A stretch of 64,000 nt of DNA from an endosymbiont of Galathealinum brachiosum (GTDB lineage: Bacteria; Pseudomonadota; Gammaproteobacteria; SZUA-229). The notes under the pieces are model-generated. The model did not search any database and was not told where the DNA came from. It saw nothing but the letters and a program-made list of their open reading frames with translations. The position numbers were made by a program, and so were the translations under genes. The stretch spans positions 496,001 through 560,000 of the forward strand of contig QFXC01000013.1 in the NCBI GenBank assembly GCA_003349885.1, read 5' to 3'. Positions 1 to 9,386 of this stretch are shown piece after piece (the stretch's first letter is position 1; every line of letters starts with the position of its first letter).

Positions 1-749
1 TCATTAATATACTTAAAGTGATCAATATCAATCAGTAATACACTGAGCGGCTTTTCATTTCTTTGTGTTCTTGCCTGCTCATAAACCATCAAATCTGAAA
101 TAGCCCTGCGATTAAGTAAATTCGTCAGTGGGTCATGCATTGCAGCATGATAAAAATCCTGACTTAACTGATTAATTTTACCCTGTGATAAAAACAGAGC
201 ATTTTCACCAATTCGAGCCGTTAAAAATATACCAATTTGTGAAGCGATATATCTCACTCTAAAGTCATCGCTATACATATTGTTCCAGTACGGGTCTATA
301 GCAAACAAATAAATAGCCGCCAGAGAAATAAACAAAAAAGCTAACCAGTTACATGCAGGGGAGCCATAAATAAATACAATTAACACTATGTATATATAAC
401 CCCATAATGGCCCTGTACCATTCACACCACCATCAATTATCAGGAAAAAATACATAATGGCTATTGACAGTATAAGCAGACCTTTACTGATACCTTCATG
501 CTTCTTTCTGACTGCATAGAGCTGAGAAATCACCAGTAACGCAAACACACTATAACAAACCGCTGTTATATGCAGATACCCCTGATAACCACTATAAGTA
601 CCAAAAATCAGAAGAAATACCATGCCTAATTTTGTAAATAAATTAAGAATACGCAATCTTCTTTCATGATCAATAGACTGCAGTAACTGCTCAAGACCAA
701 GCTTGCTTTCTATTTCTGGTGATTTATGTGTTAACTTGTTTAAAGACAT
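1..749 (-). CDS. Diguanylate cyclase, partial (C-terminus outside window)
   Basis: The gene runs off the left edge; about 249 codons are visible. The N-terminal part has several hydrophobic segments (roughly residues 35-165), so it is probably an integral membrane sensor. It is followed by the start of a GGDEF domain: HDPLTNLLNRR and then LLIDIDHFKYIN, the conserved metal-binding and nucleotide-binding beginning of that domain. The GGDEF active-site loop and any I-site lie beyond the window, so catalytic competence cannot be judged. The ATG at 749 is the first in-frame start. The family makes cyclic di-GMP from GTP. It is divergent from the AlkB-like gene that follows. Confidence 0.85.
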   Translation of the reverse strand, partial: MSLNKLTHKSPEIESKLGLEQLLQSIDHERRLRILNLFTKLGMVFLLIFGTYSGYQGYLHITAVCYSVFALLVISQLYAVRKKHEGISKGLLILSIAIMYFFLIIDGGVNGTGPLWGYIYIVLIVFIYGSPACNWLAFLFISLAAIYLFAIDPYWNNMYSDDFRVRYIASQIGIFLTARIGENALFLSQGKINQLSQDFYHAAMHDPLTNLLNRRAISDLMVYEQARTQRNEKPLSVLLIDIDHFKYIN

Positions 750-1010
750 AATTTAATTCGATACCGCATTGATTAAATAGTTTGAAATGGCTCATTTATG
801 ACGCATGTATATTACATCGACTATTCAAATAAGATATGAAACAGATCAATATATAATATACGATTATAACTCATTTAGACTCCGCCCTCCATATAAGATG
901 AGAAGTTAACTTATTGATAATATTGATTTTATCAAACACCACATTATTAAAGCAGACAAATCGATTGAAATATTATTAACAGCAATGATACTTAATGCTG
1001 GAGATGTAAC

Positions 1011-1610
1011 ATGAATTTATTTAACTATGATCCAGCTTTAAATCTGTTGCCCTGTGATGGAGAGGTCAATTGCTTCGGCAATATTTTTTCAGTCCGGGAA
1101 AGTGAGCTTTATTTACAGGGGTTACTCAACAATATTGAGTGGAAAAATGATGAGGTTATAATTTATGGCAAACACATTACTACCAAACGCAAAGTAGCGT
1201 GGTACGGTGACAATAATTTCGCTTATCGTTATTCAAATATTACCAGACATGCACTTTGCTGGACAAAAGAGCTTTTAACGTTAAAAGCAATCGTTGAAAG
1301 CCACACAAATGTAACCTATAACTCCTGTTTATTAAATTTATATCATAATGGGGATGAGGCAATGTCCTGGCATTGTGATGATGAAAGCACATTAGGTAAA
1401 AACCCGAATATTGCCTCACTTAGTTTTGGTGCTGAGAGAAAGTTCTCTCTAAAACATAAAACCAGCAAGCAAACAGTTTCACTTTTATTAGAACCCGGTA
1501 CTCTATTAGTAATGAAAGGCACCACACAGAATAACTGGTTGCATTGTTTACCTAAAATGAAAAACATCCCTTCACCAAGAATTAACCTCACCTTTAGAAC
1601 ATTTGGTTAA
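1011..1610 (+). CDS. AlkB-type 2-oxoglutarate/Fe(II) dioxygenase
   Basis: A 199-residue protein of the AlkB superfamily, which removes alkyl damage from nucleic acid bases by oxidation with Fe(II) and 2-oxoglutarate. The iron triad is visible: H121 and D123 in WHCDD, and H178. The 2-oxoglutarate arginines are R190 and R196 in RINLTFR. The NLYHNGDEAMSWH context and the RxNLTFR ending resemble the ALKBH2/3-like branch more than E. coli AlkB. A spaced GGAG precedes the ATG. The gene stands alone with no Ada-type regulator next to it. The family call is firm; whether the substrate is DNA or RNA cannot be read from sequence. Confidence 0.88.
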   Translation: MNLFNYDPALNLLPCDGEVNCFGNIFSVRESELYLQGLLNNIEWKNDEVIIYGKHITTKRKVAWYGDNNFAYRYSNITRHALCWTKELLTLKAIVESHTNVTYNSCLLNLYHNGDEAMSWHCDDESTLGKNPNIASLSFGAERKFSLKHKTSKQTVSLLLEPGTLLVMKGTTQNNWLHCLPKMKNIPSPRINLTFRTFG

Positions 1611-1707
1611 TTTATATACATAAAATGCCAAAAATTATACTATTTCACATATTGAAATAAAATAATCAACTAAACTAACATTAGTTTTCTTATCAGGTGC
1701 ATTAAGT

Positions 1708-2418
1708 ATGAACAATTTTAAATTACCACTTTTACTGGCTTTATCACTCGGCACAGGCAACGCAAGTGCAGATGCACTCGGCCTATACGTAGGTGGCGGC
1801 TCATGGAATCATGATGCTAACGGTACATTTGGGACCCTTGGTGATGATGTTATTAATGTAGAATCAGACCTGAGTTATAGTGAAGAATCTGATATTTATT
1901 ATTATGCAGCATTTGAACACTTCATCCCTCTTCTACCAAACCTGCGCATTGAAGGTGCGACTCTGGGGCATACCGGAACCGCAACTAATTTAGATTTCAA
2001 TGGCGTTACAGTTACCGGTGATTCATCCATAGACCTGGATACAACGGATGCAATACTCTACTGGCGTTTGCTTGATAACTGGGTGAATTTTGATTTTGGT
2101 TTAAATATTCGAAAACTGGATGGCGAATTCACCATTGATACTGAAACCGTTTCCGTATCTGAAACTGTACCGATGTTATATCTTGCGGCTCAATTTGACC
2201 TTCCGTTTAGTGGCTTTTCAGTTGGTGCAGATATAAATACCATTAGTCTGTCAGATGTCACTTATCAGGATGTTCGTTTACGCGCAATTTATGAAATGGG
2301 CATAATTGGTTTTGAAGCAGGTTATAAAACAACCACCCTTGAGCTTGATGATGTGAGTAACGTTGACGCTGACCTTGAATTTAAAGGCATAATGATTGGT
2401 GCATTTCTACATTTTTAA
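1708..2418 (+). CDS. Outer membrane beta-barrel protein (TIGR04219-like)
   Basis: A 236-residue exported protein. The first 21 residues look like a Sec signal peptide ending NASA. The mature chain starts with a glycine-rich strand (LGLYVGGGSW) and continues as alternating amphipathic strands with acidic loops, ending in an aromatic residue (GAFLHF), as expected for a barrel inserted by BAM. The N-terminal pattern recalls the TIGR04219 family of gammaproteobacterial outer membrane proteins, whose function is unknown. The gene is monocistronic, about 100 bp after the AlkB-like gene. Confidence 0.7.
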   Translation: MNNFKLPLLLALSLGTGNASADALGLYVGGGSWNHDANGTFGTLGDDVINVESDLSYSEESDIYYYAAFEHFIPLLPNLRIEGATLGHTGTATNLDFNGVTVTGDSSIDLDTTDAILYWRLLDNWVNFDFGLNIRKLDGEFTIDTETVSVSETVPMLYLAAQFDLPFSGFSVGADINTISLSDVTYQDVRLRAIYEMGIIGFEAGYKTTTLELDDVSNVDADLEFKGIMIGAFLHF

Positions 2419-2476
2419 TATATAAATGAGCAAGGACGCTTTTTTATTCCGATATCCATATCACTTCTTATTTTAA

Positions 2477-3592
2477 TTATTCTCTGTACCATTCACCGTC
2501 ATCTTGCAGCTTCATCCATAAAAAACTAAACCAGTAAAAAACACCGGCTTCAGTTTTAGAAGGGGCTGTGCAATTGTATTTCGTTCTGCCGGCTTTGATG
2601 GTTTTATTCGCTTTAACATCTACTATGAGCTTTCTATGGTCAATCCAGTCCACCTGTATGCGTCCCTGACCCGATGCATAACATGCCAGTGCTTCTTTTT
2701 TATAATTACCCGGTGATAGTTTTATTCTCATAACGGGTATAGCTTCATCTTTTGACACAAGCCCATCTAATGGAGATAAAACCGTCACTGGCAGCCTTAG
2801 GCTAGATATTTTAATTTCAAAATCTTCTATTGAATCAAAACCGGTTGCGATTGAAAAACGTGGAATAGCCTGAAAATCAGTTGAATAACTCACTGCACCT
2901 GACTGCTGCCCGAGACCAAAATAATTCATTTCTCGTAATATATTTTTTACTTTATTTGAGTATTCGCCATAGGGATAAGCTACCACTCTGACAGGATTTT
3001 TAACGTGTTGCTGCAAGGTTAACTGCGCCTGGTGTATTTCATTAATAATACGCTGGCGCCACTGTATTTCATTTTCTGTTGAAGTTTGACGCACAAAATG
3101 TGTATGAGACAAACTGTGGTTTCCCACATCTCCACCATAACGCTGTATCTCTCTCAACTGCTGCCAGCTCATAAAATTACGATAACCCTCACCAATATAG
3201 TTCGTGGTAACAAATACCGTAAAAGGCCAGCCCCGGTCTTTTAAAATGGGAAAAGCCTCACTATATACAGAACTGTAAGCATCATCAAAGGTCAATACAA
3301 CGGTTTTAGGGGGTATGCGTTTACCGGTACTAAGGTACATTAATATTTTAATTAAGGGCCAGACAATATATTCATTATCCTCAATAAACTGCATGTGCTG
3401 TTTAAACACATCAGGGCTGACGCTGGTGTCCGGGTGAGATTCAGTTGAAACATGGTGATACATTAAAATAACAGCACTATTACCGGACAGAACAGGCTCT
3501 GAATAAGCCCTCATCGCATGAGCGGCATCAGATAACGCGAAATACAGACAAAATAATCGGATAAAAATCAACACGTTACACCTGATACCCAT
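2477..3592 (-). CDS. Exported polysaccharide deacetylase (NodB homology domain)
   Basis: A 371-residue protein with an N-terminal hydrophobic segment (residues 6-26, cleavage near AHA). It has a NodB/carbohydrate esterase 4 domain: MYHHVS at residues 44-49, TFDD at 101-104 with metal-binding D103/D104, and HSLSH at 159-163 supplying the metal histidines. A further 100 residues after the NodB domain look like a small all-beta extension. The family removes N-acetyl groups from polymers such as PNAG, chitin or peptidoglycan. The order MYHHV then TFDD resembles PgaB-like enzymes, but no pga genes are adjacent, so the substrate is not assigned. Confidence 0.85.
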   Translation of the reverse strand: MGIRCNVLIFIRLFCLYFALSDAAHAMRAYSEPVLSGNSAVILMYHHVSTESHPDTSVSPDVFKQHMQFIEDNEYIVWPLIKILMYLSTGKRIPPKTVVLTFDDAYSSVYSEAFPILKDRGWPFTVFVTTNYIGEGYRNFMSWQQLREIQRYGGDVGNHSLSHTHFVRQTSTENEIQWRQRIINEIHQAQLTLQQHVKNPVRVVAYPYGEYSNKVKNILREMNYFGLGQQSGAVSYSTDFQAIPRFSIATGFDSIEDFEIKISSLRLPVTVLSPLDGLVSKDEAIPVMRIKLSPGNYKKEALACYASGQGRIQVDWIDHRKLIVDVKANKTIKAGRTKYNCTAPSKTEAGVFYWFSFLWMKLQDDGEWYRE

Positions 3593-3785
3593 CAGTTTTT
3601 CAGTAAATCATCCAAAAGAAGAAATACCGGTATTTATATAACAACAAATCAAGAAATTCGAAATAATGTGAATTATGTCATATTTCTAAATCCATACTTA
3701 CGCTAAATTGTTGATAAGCGTAAAAGCCAAATGATAATAAATTTTACAACCGGTTCTTCTTATTAACGAATAATGGTTAAAAATT

Positions 3786-3986
3786 ATGTCATCTGCCTTA
3801 ATAAAGCTAGCTACAGCTACACCCTCAATCGATCTAGCTAAATACGATCGTTTATCTAATATATTATTAAAATCCAATACTACCGACGCTAACCATACAG
3901 CCTCCTGCATGACAGAAGGGCAACTGGATATTCAGTTTGAAGTAACTTTAGATGTGGATGGTATAGTTACAGACATCTCAGAATAA
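3786..3986 (+). CDS. Small hypothetical protein (66 aa)
   Basis: A 66-codon open frame with no recognised family, one cysteine and an acidic C-terminus. No convincing Shine-Dalgarno sequence precedes the ATG, and an overlapping opposite-strand frame of similar length exists, so this may be a chance frame. It is listed because it is the best candidate in the space between the deacetylase and the following diguanylate cyclase. Confidence 0.3.
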   Translation: MSSALIKLATATPSIDLAKYDRLSNILLKSNTTDANHTASCMTEGQLDIQFEVTLDVDGIVTDISE

Positions 3987-4126
3987 ACTGAGTTTCAGCT
4001 CTAAACCCACCAGCTGTTTAGCAATTAATTTTTATTTAATTACTTTATAAACCTGCGTCAGTTAGATATATGAACTAATATATCTGTATACCGCCATTTT
4101 CACAGTTTAAGTTTATAATTTATTTA

Positions 4127-4816
4127 ATGTTACCCAGTCACTCGATTCAATTTCAGACCTATTTTAAATCCATTCTTATCTGGTTGGTTTTCACGTGTGT
4201 TATAGGTTATTTTCAAATGAAATACACCTTTCAGCTAACCCACCTTAAGCCTTTTTACTTTATCGCACCCGGTGTTATCGGTTTAATTTTTGGCGTAATG
4301 ACAGCTCGAATAATATTATTAAATAATAAACTCAAATGGATCTCTAAACGTGACCCACTCACTGGCGCTTATAATCATGGCCACTACAAACAGATGTTAA
4401 ATGAATGGTGTGATGAAAAAGCCACATTTTCATTAATTTTGATCGATATCGATCATTTCAAAAAAATAAATGATGAATATGGACATCAGGCTGGAGATAA
4501 AGCGCTCATCCGTGTCAGTGAACTGGTAACTGAAACAAAACGGATATACGATATTTTTGCACGCCATGGGGGTGAAGAGTTTGTATTACTCACACCAAGA
4601 ACAAAACTGCTTGAAGCATCTGATATCGCAACACGACTATGTCAGATTATTAGTGAAGCTCCCATGCCTTCTGACATGAAATTAACCTGTAGTTTTGGTG
4701 TTTCTCAGTTCAGAGCCGACAGTGATACATCCAGCAGTGTATTTGATCGAGCAGATAGAGCTTTGTATGGCTCAAAACATAATGGCAGAAATCAGGTATC
4801 CCTTGAGGAACCCTAA
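4127..4816 (+). CDS. Membrane diguanylate cyclase (GGEEF, I-site present)
   Basis: A 229-residue protein. Two hydrophobic helices (about residues 13-30 and 43-65) are followed directly by a GGDEF domain. The catalytic loop is GGEEF at 148-152, and an RxxD inhibitory I-site (R139-D142) sits exactly five residues before it, so product feedback inhibition is expected. DPLTGAYNHGHY (76-87) and LILIDIDHFKKIND (103-116) are the conserved N-terminal motifs. With almost no extramembrane sensor domain it probably senses through its membrane helices or a partner. It lies upstream of the LCIB-like gene with a gap of about 240 bp, so co-transcription is uncertain. Confidence 0.9.
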   Translation: MLPSHSIQFQTYFKSILIWLVFTCVIGYFQMKYTFQLTHLKPFYFIAPGVIGLIFGVMTARIILLNNKLKWISKRDPLTGAYNHGHYKQMLNEWCDEKATFSLILIDIDHFKKINDEYGHQAGDKALIRVSELVTETKRIYDIFARHGGEEFVLLTPRTKLLEASDIATRLCQIISEAPMPSDMKLTCSFGVSQFRADSDTSSSVFDRADRALYGSKHNGRNQVSLEEP

Positions 4817-5056
4817 TCATTTTCACAACACCGTTCAAACACATACGCATGTTCAAGAAACACACCGCTACACAAATAAAGAAGATATTACTTACTAACC
4901 CCGTTTAATTGAATCCAAAGAAAATAAATCGGCGCTATCCTAAAGCACTCGCATTATTATTTTTATTTATAGTATTACTGAAAAATGAACAACGGCTTTT
5001 AATAATCTATACTCAAAACATAACTAAAATAATGGGAAAATTTATATTTAAACATC

Positions 5057-6169
5057 ATGCCAATAAATTACATATCAAACTTCCATATTGATAATGTAGC
5101 AATGCGTTATAGTGATTTCGCACCCCGCTTATTTAATTATTGCCTGTCACTTGGTATGAAAGCAAATAACATCATGCCCTCACGTGCTTTCTGCTCTGAT
5201 GAAAACCAGGGTTTTCCTATTATTCTAATTGCAAAACACTTTGCAACTTTCCCGTTTAATCATGGGCGTGTTGGTGGTGTAGTAGCTACTGACCGACATG
5301 GCCCACATGCACAACACGGAAAAGACGTAGTACTTATTCAGGCTAGCCACGTAGGTTATAACTCTGCAAATAATGAGTTTGGCTTATATCGCCGATTGCA
5401 AACAGAGAAACACGAGTTCTCTGAGGATTGTGGGGCCATTTGTGGCGTGCTTCACTGGTATAAAGAAGAGTATGATTTTGCCTGCCAGCATATTGCACTA
5501 AATATTGAAAATGGTCAGAAAATAATTATTATCGATAATCAACTGCTAAACACGGATAGAGAGCAAGGTATTTTTTTAAATCTGGACAAGCTTATTAATA
5601 ACACTGTAATTAAACATACTTACAGCACCGCTAAAGCATTTCAGGCATCAGATGAACTTATTAAACTCGTTAATACTAACTGGCCTGACAAAAAATCAGC
5701 TTTCAACAGACGCCTGCTGCCAGAGCACTTTTATTTTAAACATAATACAGATAACACACTTGCCAGTGGTATACTCAATCACAACCTGATTAAATCTATG
5801 CCTGAAATAATCTGTAGCCAATCACCCGAACTTAGTGCAGCACAGATAAATACTCAAATTGAGTTTGATCGAACATACCGAACTATCATAAAAGAAAAAG
5901 CCTACCGGGGTAAAAAAATAGTATTTATTTCCGGCTTGCATATCGACATCTCACCCGACGAAGACCAACTATTTCCATTAACAAAATTTATTCCCTGGGC
6001 TGCTTATATTCAGGACGAAAATGGCGAGGGTTACACACTAGAACAACAGGATATTTATCTGGCTCTTAAACAACAAAGCAAGGAAAATCCACATAAAATC
6101 GACTTGACCAAAGCAATACATCAAATGGAAAAACAGGCAGAAATTAAACTACAGGTGGATATAGATTAA
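5057..6169 (+). CDS. LCIB/C-like protein (beta-carbonic-anhydrase fold), tentative
   Basis: A 370-residue soluble protein without a signal peptide. Residues 65-130 carry the blocks I associate with the LCIB/C (limiting-CO2-inducible, PF18599-type) family: FPFNHG, then RHGPHAQHGKD, then QASHVGY (H98), then FGLYRRLQTE, then CGAICG (C125, C129). A CSDE block at C46-D48 would supply the first zinc cysteine and the aspartate. Cys46/His98/Cys125 is therefore a plausible zinc triad, by analogy with algal LCIB proteins, some of which are carbonic anhydrases. The C-terminal 200 residues match nothing I know. The start is uncertain: ATG 5057 has no good ribosome site and M16 (5102) is possible. The catalytic role is inferred. 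Confidence 0.5.
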   Translation: MPINYISNFHIDNVAMRYSDFAPRLFNYCLSLGMKANNIMPSRAFCSDENQGFPIILIAKHFATFPFNHGRVGGVVATDRHGPHAQHGKDVVLIQASHVGYNSANNEFGLYRRLQTEKHEFSEDCGAICGVLHWYKEEYDFACQHIALNIENGQKIIIIDNQLLNTDREQGIFLNLDKLINNTVIKHTYSTAKAFQASDELIKLVNTNWPDKKSAFNRRLLPEHFYFKHNTDNTLASGILNHNLIKSMPEIICSQSPELSAAQINTQIEFDRTYRTIIKEKAYRGKKIVFISGLHIDISPDEDQLFPLTKFIPWAAYIQDENGEGYTLEQQDIYLALKQQSKENPHKIDLTKAIHQMEKQAEIKLQVDID

Positions 6170-6401
6170 ATGCGGGGCCCTTGCCTCGAATCATATAACC
6201 GCGCAAGCTAGCAAGAGACAAATGATTACCATCGGTTAATTGTATTCCGGCCATAACTGTTGGTAATCGCAAGTCAATTAACTGATGCTCAACCTGATTA
6301 ACTTTATCTAATTTAGTAATGCTATTAACAGATATTATTGCCACAATAATCACTACCAAATCAAACCCTAAAAACAACTTATTCTTTATTGTTAACTTCA
6401 T
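6144..6401 (-). pseudogene. Methyl-accepting chemotaxis protein, N-terminal fragment
   Basis: An 85-codon frame whose first ~75 residues are the start of a chemoreceptor: a cytoplasmic KNKLFLGF start, one transmembrane helix (about 8-28), then the first periplasmic helix containing RLPTVMAGIQLTDG, HLSLASLRGYM and IRGKGP, typical of the four-helix-bundle sensor of MCPs. Homology stops near position 6173, and everything downstream (second membrane helix, HAMP, signalling domain) is missing. The break coincides with the end of the LCIB-like gene at 6169, so the last ~8 residues of this frame are read from that gene's 3' end. It is a truncated pseudogene. Confidence 0.8.
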
Positions 6402-7080
6402 ATCTTCTCCATAAATGATATTGAAATATTTTTAAAATGTAGTTAATTAAGATTAAGAAAACAACTGGAAACAATGACACTTAGGACCATTGAGTCATTT
6501 TAGCGTGGTAGAATTGAGCGCGAGCCTGTACAAACTCATCTGAACTTTGATTTAATTCAATTGGGATTTTATTAATAATTTACTACTTTTCCCGCATATA
6601 CTTAACAGGCAGCACTTACTACATCATTATTTTTATCCCTACTTCAGCACCTCCCTGAGATTTTGTTGATTTATTACTAACATATTGTTTATATTTTTTA
6701 TGATTAAATTGATTTTAAACTCACACGTTTTTAAACACTTTACAGACATTATTTGGAAATTCCTTGTATCTTTGAACAATCAGAGACAGAAAATTCTGAT
6801 AGTGCACGCTTTTTTACAGTTCCATTAGATATTGTGAAAATATTCTCTAACACTTATAACTACATCTCTTCGAAATATAAATAATACAAAAATCAGTGCA
6901 TCCCACCCACATTCGCAGTGTTATTAAACACAGTTTTCTACAAGTAATCAGGTTCACCCTGACCCGGATTTAACCTTCATTTAACTGACGAACTGCAGAA
7001 TATAAAGTTGCTTTATCTACTAAAATTCATAGTTACTGATAAAAACATTATCAGTTGATTACAATTTTAAGGAGAAGATT
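6402..7080. other. Intergenic, AT-rich, no gene recognised
   Basis: About 680 bp without a coding frame I can support and without a convincing hairpin. It presumably holds the promoter of the dead chemoreceptor fragment on the left and that of the small protein at 7081 on the right. Confidence 0.5.
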
Positions 7081-7269
7081 ATGGATGTAACAGGTCCCGC
7101 TGGTAACGCTTCACAGGCTATTTCGATCTCACCTCCACCAGAGACGAGTGAGGTTCAGTCAGCCTCCAGTACAGATGTGCCAGAATCAGAGGCCGATCAG
7201 GAAGTCGCTTCAACACAACGTATTGACCCCGACTCTAATGTTGGCAACAATGTTGATACTACCGCTTAG
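7081..7269 (+). CDS. Small hypothetical protein (62 aa)
   Basis: A 62-residue, Ser/Pro/Asp-rich, cysteine-free protein starting MDVTGPAG and ending NVDTTA. A strong Shine-Dalgarno sequence (AAGGAG) lies seven bases before the ATG, which is why I consider it real. There is no signal peptide or membrane segment; it looks intrinsically disordered and acidic. The MDV start and VDTTA-type end resemble small motility-associated or hypothetical proteins seen in gammaproteobacteria, but I cannot assign a family. Confidence 0.55.
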   Translation: MDVTGPAGNASQAISISPPPETSEVQSASSTDVPESEADQEVASTQRIDPDSNVGNNVDTTA

Positions 7270-7433
7270 CCTGATTTTGTATCTCTCAATAATCATCAAT
7301 AGACACATTGATGACAGAACACAATAATCTCTATTATTTGAAATTACTGGATCTGTCACTATTCAAAATTAATATTTAATTAGAACACTACTAAGGAAGT
7401 TGCGTTATAGGGAAATAATATTTTTTATAAACA

Positions 7434-7477
7434 TGGTAAACACACCGGAATTTGAATCTAGTACATCATCATTATGA
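7434..7477 (-). pseudogene. tRNA-Met 3'-half remnant (possible att site)
   Basis: Forty-four bases align without gaps to the 3' half of the intact tRNA-Met at 13389-13432 (34 of 44 identical by eye), from the encoded CCA through the T arm to the anticodon loop, same strand. The next bases outside the tRNA also resemble each other (TATAAAY before the TGG). The 5' half is absent. It is either a decayed tRNA gene or the remote attachment repeat left by an element integrated at the tRNA-Met 3' end. The gap 7270-7973 holds nothing else recognisable apart from the DUF302 terminator. Confidence 0.6.
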
Positions 7478-7914
7478 TCATCCATTTTAGTATATTCGCC
7501 AAACTGCCTTAAACGAATTTTGTATTATAAAAAACGAGTTAGTTATTCACCTTTTTCATGTGCTAATACCTCTATACCGGCCCGGAGACAGCTCAGAAGT
7601 TTCATTTTTTAATATTTGCGAAAATTAGAGAACATGAAAAATAAATTCATATTTACTAGGCACCAATAAAGAGCATGGCTCCGCCAGACAAAAATAGAGT
7701 CACTTACCACGGCAGCAGACAACCGAGTGATAACTAAGAATAACGAAAACAGGTAAGATTTTTTATCTTTAGAAGCCACAATCATTGCCGACCTATTAGA
7801 ACAATTTTTATCAGAATCAGCAGAACACCAGATCTCAGTCTTTTATTTTCTATTAACGTCTAAATTACAAAAATTTAATACCAGGACGTTGAACATTTTA
7901 ACTCTATCTACATC

Positions 7915-7950
7915 AGAAAATAAAAAGTGGAGCCAGAATTTCAGCTCCAC
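7915..7950 (-). terminator. Rho-independent terminator of the first DUF302 gene
   Basis: A hairpin with arms GTGGAGC/GCTCCAC (7927-7933 and 7944-7950), followed on the minus strand by CTTTTTATTTT. It lies just downstream of the DUF302 gene stop. Confidence 0.75.
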
Positions 7951-7973
7951 CCTTTAAATCAGAACATTAAATT

Positions 7974-9386
7974 TTATTGAGACACTGGTATCATGTCATA
8001 AGTTAACTCACCTAGAGGAATAAGATTCATTCCTGATACTGCCGCAGGAAGATCAAGAGAGACTGAGTAATTTACAATTTTCTGTAAATCATCCAGCACT
8101 GCTACTGGCAACTCTTTATAGCTATCCATTTCTTCAGTACTCATAGCAGCAAAAGCATCCTTGAACAGAACATTAAACATAAAACCGGGCTCCAGAAAAC
8201 TAATAACTAACATATCGTAATCACCACTACCCGAAGTGCTCTCAATAGCCGTTACAGTTATTTCACAGGGTAATGCAGGAGCATGATGACGCCCTGTTGC
8301 CAAAGCTTCTTTTGCATATTTAGGTGAACACGCCTCAATCACGAAGTTCTTGTAACCAGCTGCACCATCATCTGCACCAACACCAGGTAATCCCAGTGGT
8401 AACTCACGCCCTGAACGCCAGCTTGAACCCTCACTCAATATTGAATCAAGGACAGGATTATGAATACCATTTTGAACACCAGATTCATCTGCCATCGTTT
8501 CAATAATCGTAGCAGCAACTTCTTTAACCTGTGCTGACGTAAATTCAGTTCCGTCATTCTTCATGTAACCATAATGAAGATATGGAGAGTTATAGGGTGA
8601 GTTTTCAACAACACTAAGTATCTCGTCTTCTGTATAAGCAGGCCCCAGTTTTTCTGATAAAGCAGTATAGGAAAGATCTGCAGCATCTAATGCATGGTAA
8701 ACAATGGCTTTTAGCTCATTTTTAACTGCACCAGGTAATTTGGAAATTTCATCTGCGAAAGCCGCATCTTCCATTTGAGGACCAAAAACAACATCACTAA
8801 AGAACAGGCTGAAGATAGCTTCAGGATTTAGCATATCAACGTAAATGTTTTCACCATCGTTATACACTGTTACTTCACAGGGTAGAGTTGGCGCATGAAT
8901 AAATCCATTAGCGACTTTCGATGTATCATCATCAGTAACTACATTTGTTGCTCCTAGTGCCTTTTTGGCATAGTAGGAATTACATATATCCATTACTTTA
9001 ACTTTATACGCTCCGGATTCTGCATCATCAGGATCAATAGTCTCAATTGAGGGTATCTGTAAAATAGCATCACTGAGTGTTGCAGGGTCTTCATCTGAAC
9101 CACCAATGATCCAGTTTGCAGGAAATCCTGACGCAGCAACATCATCCTCTTTCTCAATGTACAGGTGAATGGCATCGGCTACCGTCTGTGCTTTGCTGTA
9201 TGTATCAGCATAATTAACACTGCCATCTATATTTTTCACAACCTCCAGAGTCGCTATTCTTTCAAACGGTGTGAATGTTGAAGGAGCAGAATCATCACTG
9301 CATCCATTTATGCCAAGTACAAAAGCAGCAGCAAGACCAATGGATGAACATTTTTTCAATAAGCCAGTTTTTTTAACAATTTTCAT
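7974..9386 (-). CDS. Tandem DUF302 lipoprotein (copy A)
   Basis: A 470-residue exported protein. A signal peptide ends at a plausible lipobox with C29, so it is probably lipid-anchored. Two DUF302-like halves follow. Half one has C135 (CNSYYAKKAL) and HAPTLPCE with C170; half two has C353 (CSPKYAKEAL) and HAPALPCE with C374. Each is followed by a hydrophobic strand/helix block (NPEAIFSLFF, EPGFMFNVLF). DUF302 has no established biochemical role. It is a paralogue of the gene at 11079, and two thioredoxin-like genes lie between them. The conserved cysteine pairs next to thioredoxins suggest redox chemistry in the periplasm, which is inference. Confidence 0.75.
   Translation of the reverse strand: MKIVKKTGLLKKCSSIGLAAAFVLGINGCSDDSAPSTFTPFERIATLEVVKNIDGSVNYADTYSKAQTVADAIHLYIEKEDDVAASGFPANWIIGGSDEDPATLSDAILQIPSIETIDPDDAESGAYKVKVMDICNSYYAKKALGATNVVTDDDTSKVANGFIHAPTLPCEVTVYNDGENIYVDMLNPEAIFSLFFSDVVFGPQMEDAAFADEISKLPGAVKNELKAIVYHALDAADLSYTALSEKLGPAYTEDEILSVVENSPYNSPYLHYGYMKNDGTEFTSAQVKEVAATIIETMADESGVQNGIHNPVLDSILSEGSSWRSGRELPLGLPGVGADDGAAGYKNFVIEACSPKYAKEALATGRHHAPALPCEITVTAIESTSGSGDYDMLVISFLEPGFMFNVLFKDAFAAMSTEEMDSYKELPVAVLDDLQKIVNYSVSLDLPAAVSGMNLIPLGELTYDMIPVSQ

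Noticed and set aside
3698-3910. A 70-codon minus-strand frame opposite the small gene at 3786
   Set aside because: No ribosome site, no family, and it overlaps the opposite-strand frame completely; neither can be favoured strongly, and this one has the poorer start.
4909-5091. A 60-codon frame upstream of the LCIB-like gene
   Set aside because: It starts with TTG, has no ribosome site, overlaps the next gene in another frame and has low-complexity Lys/Leu content.
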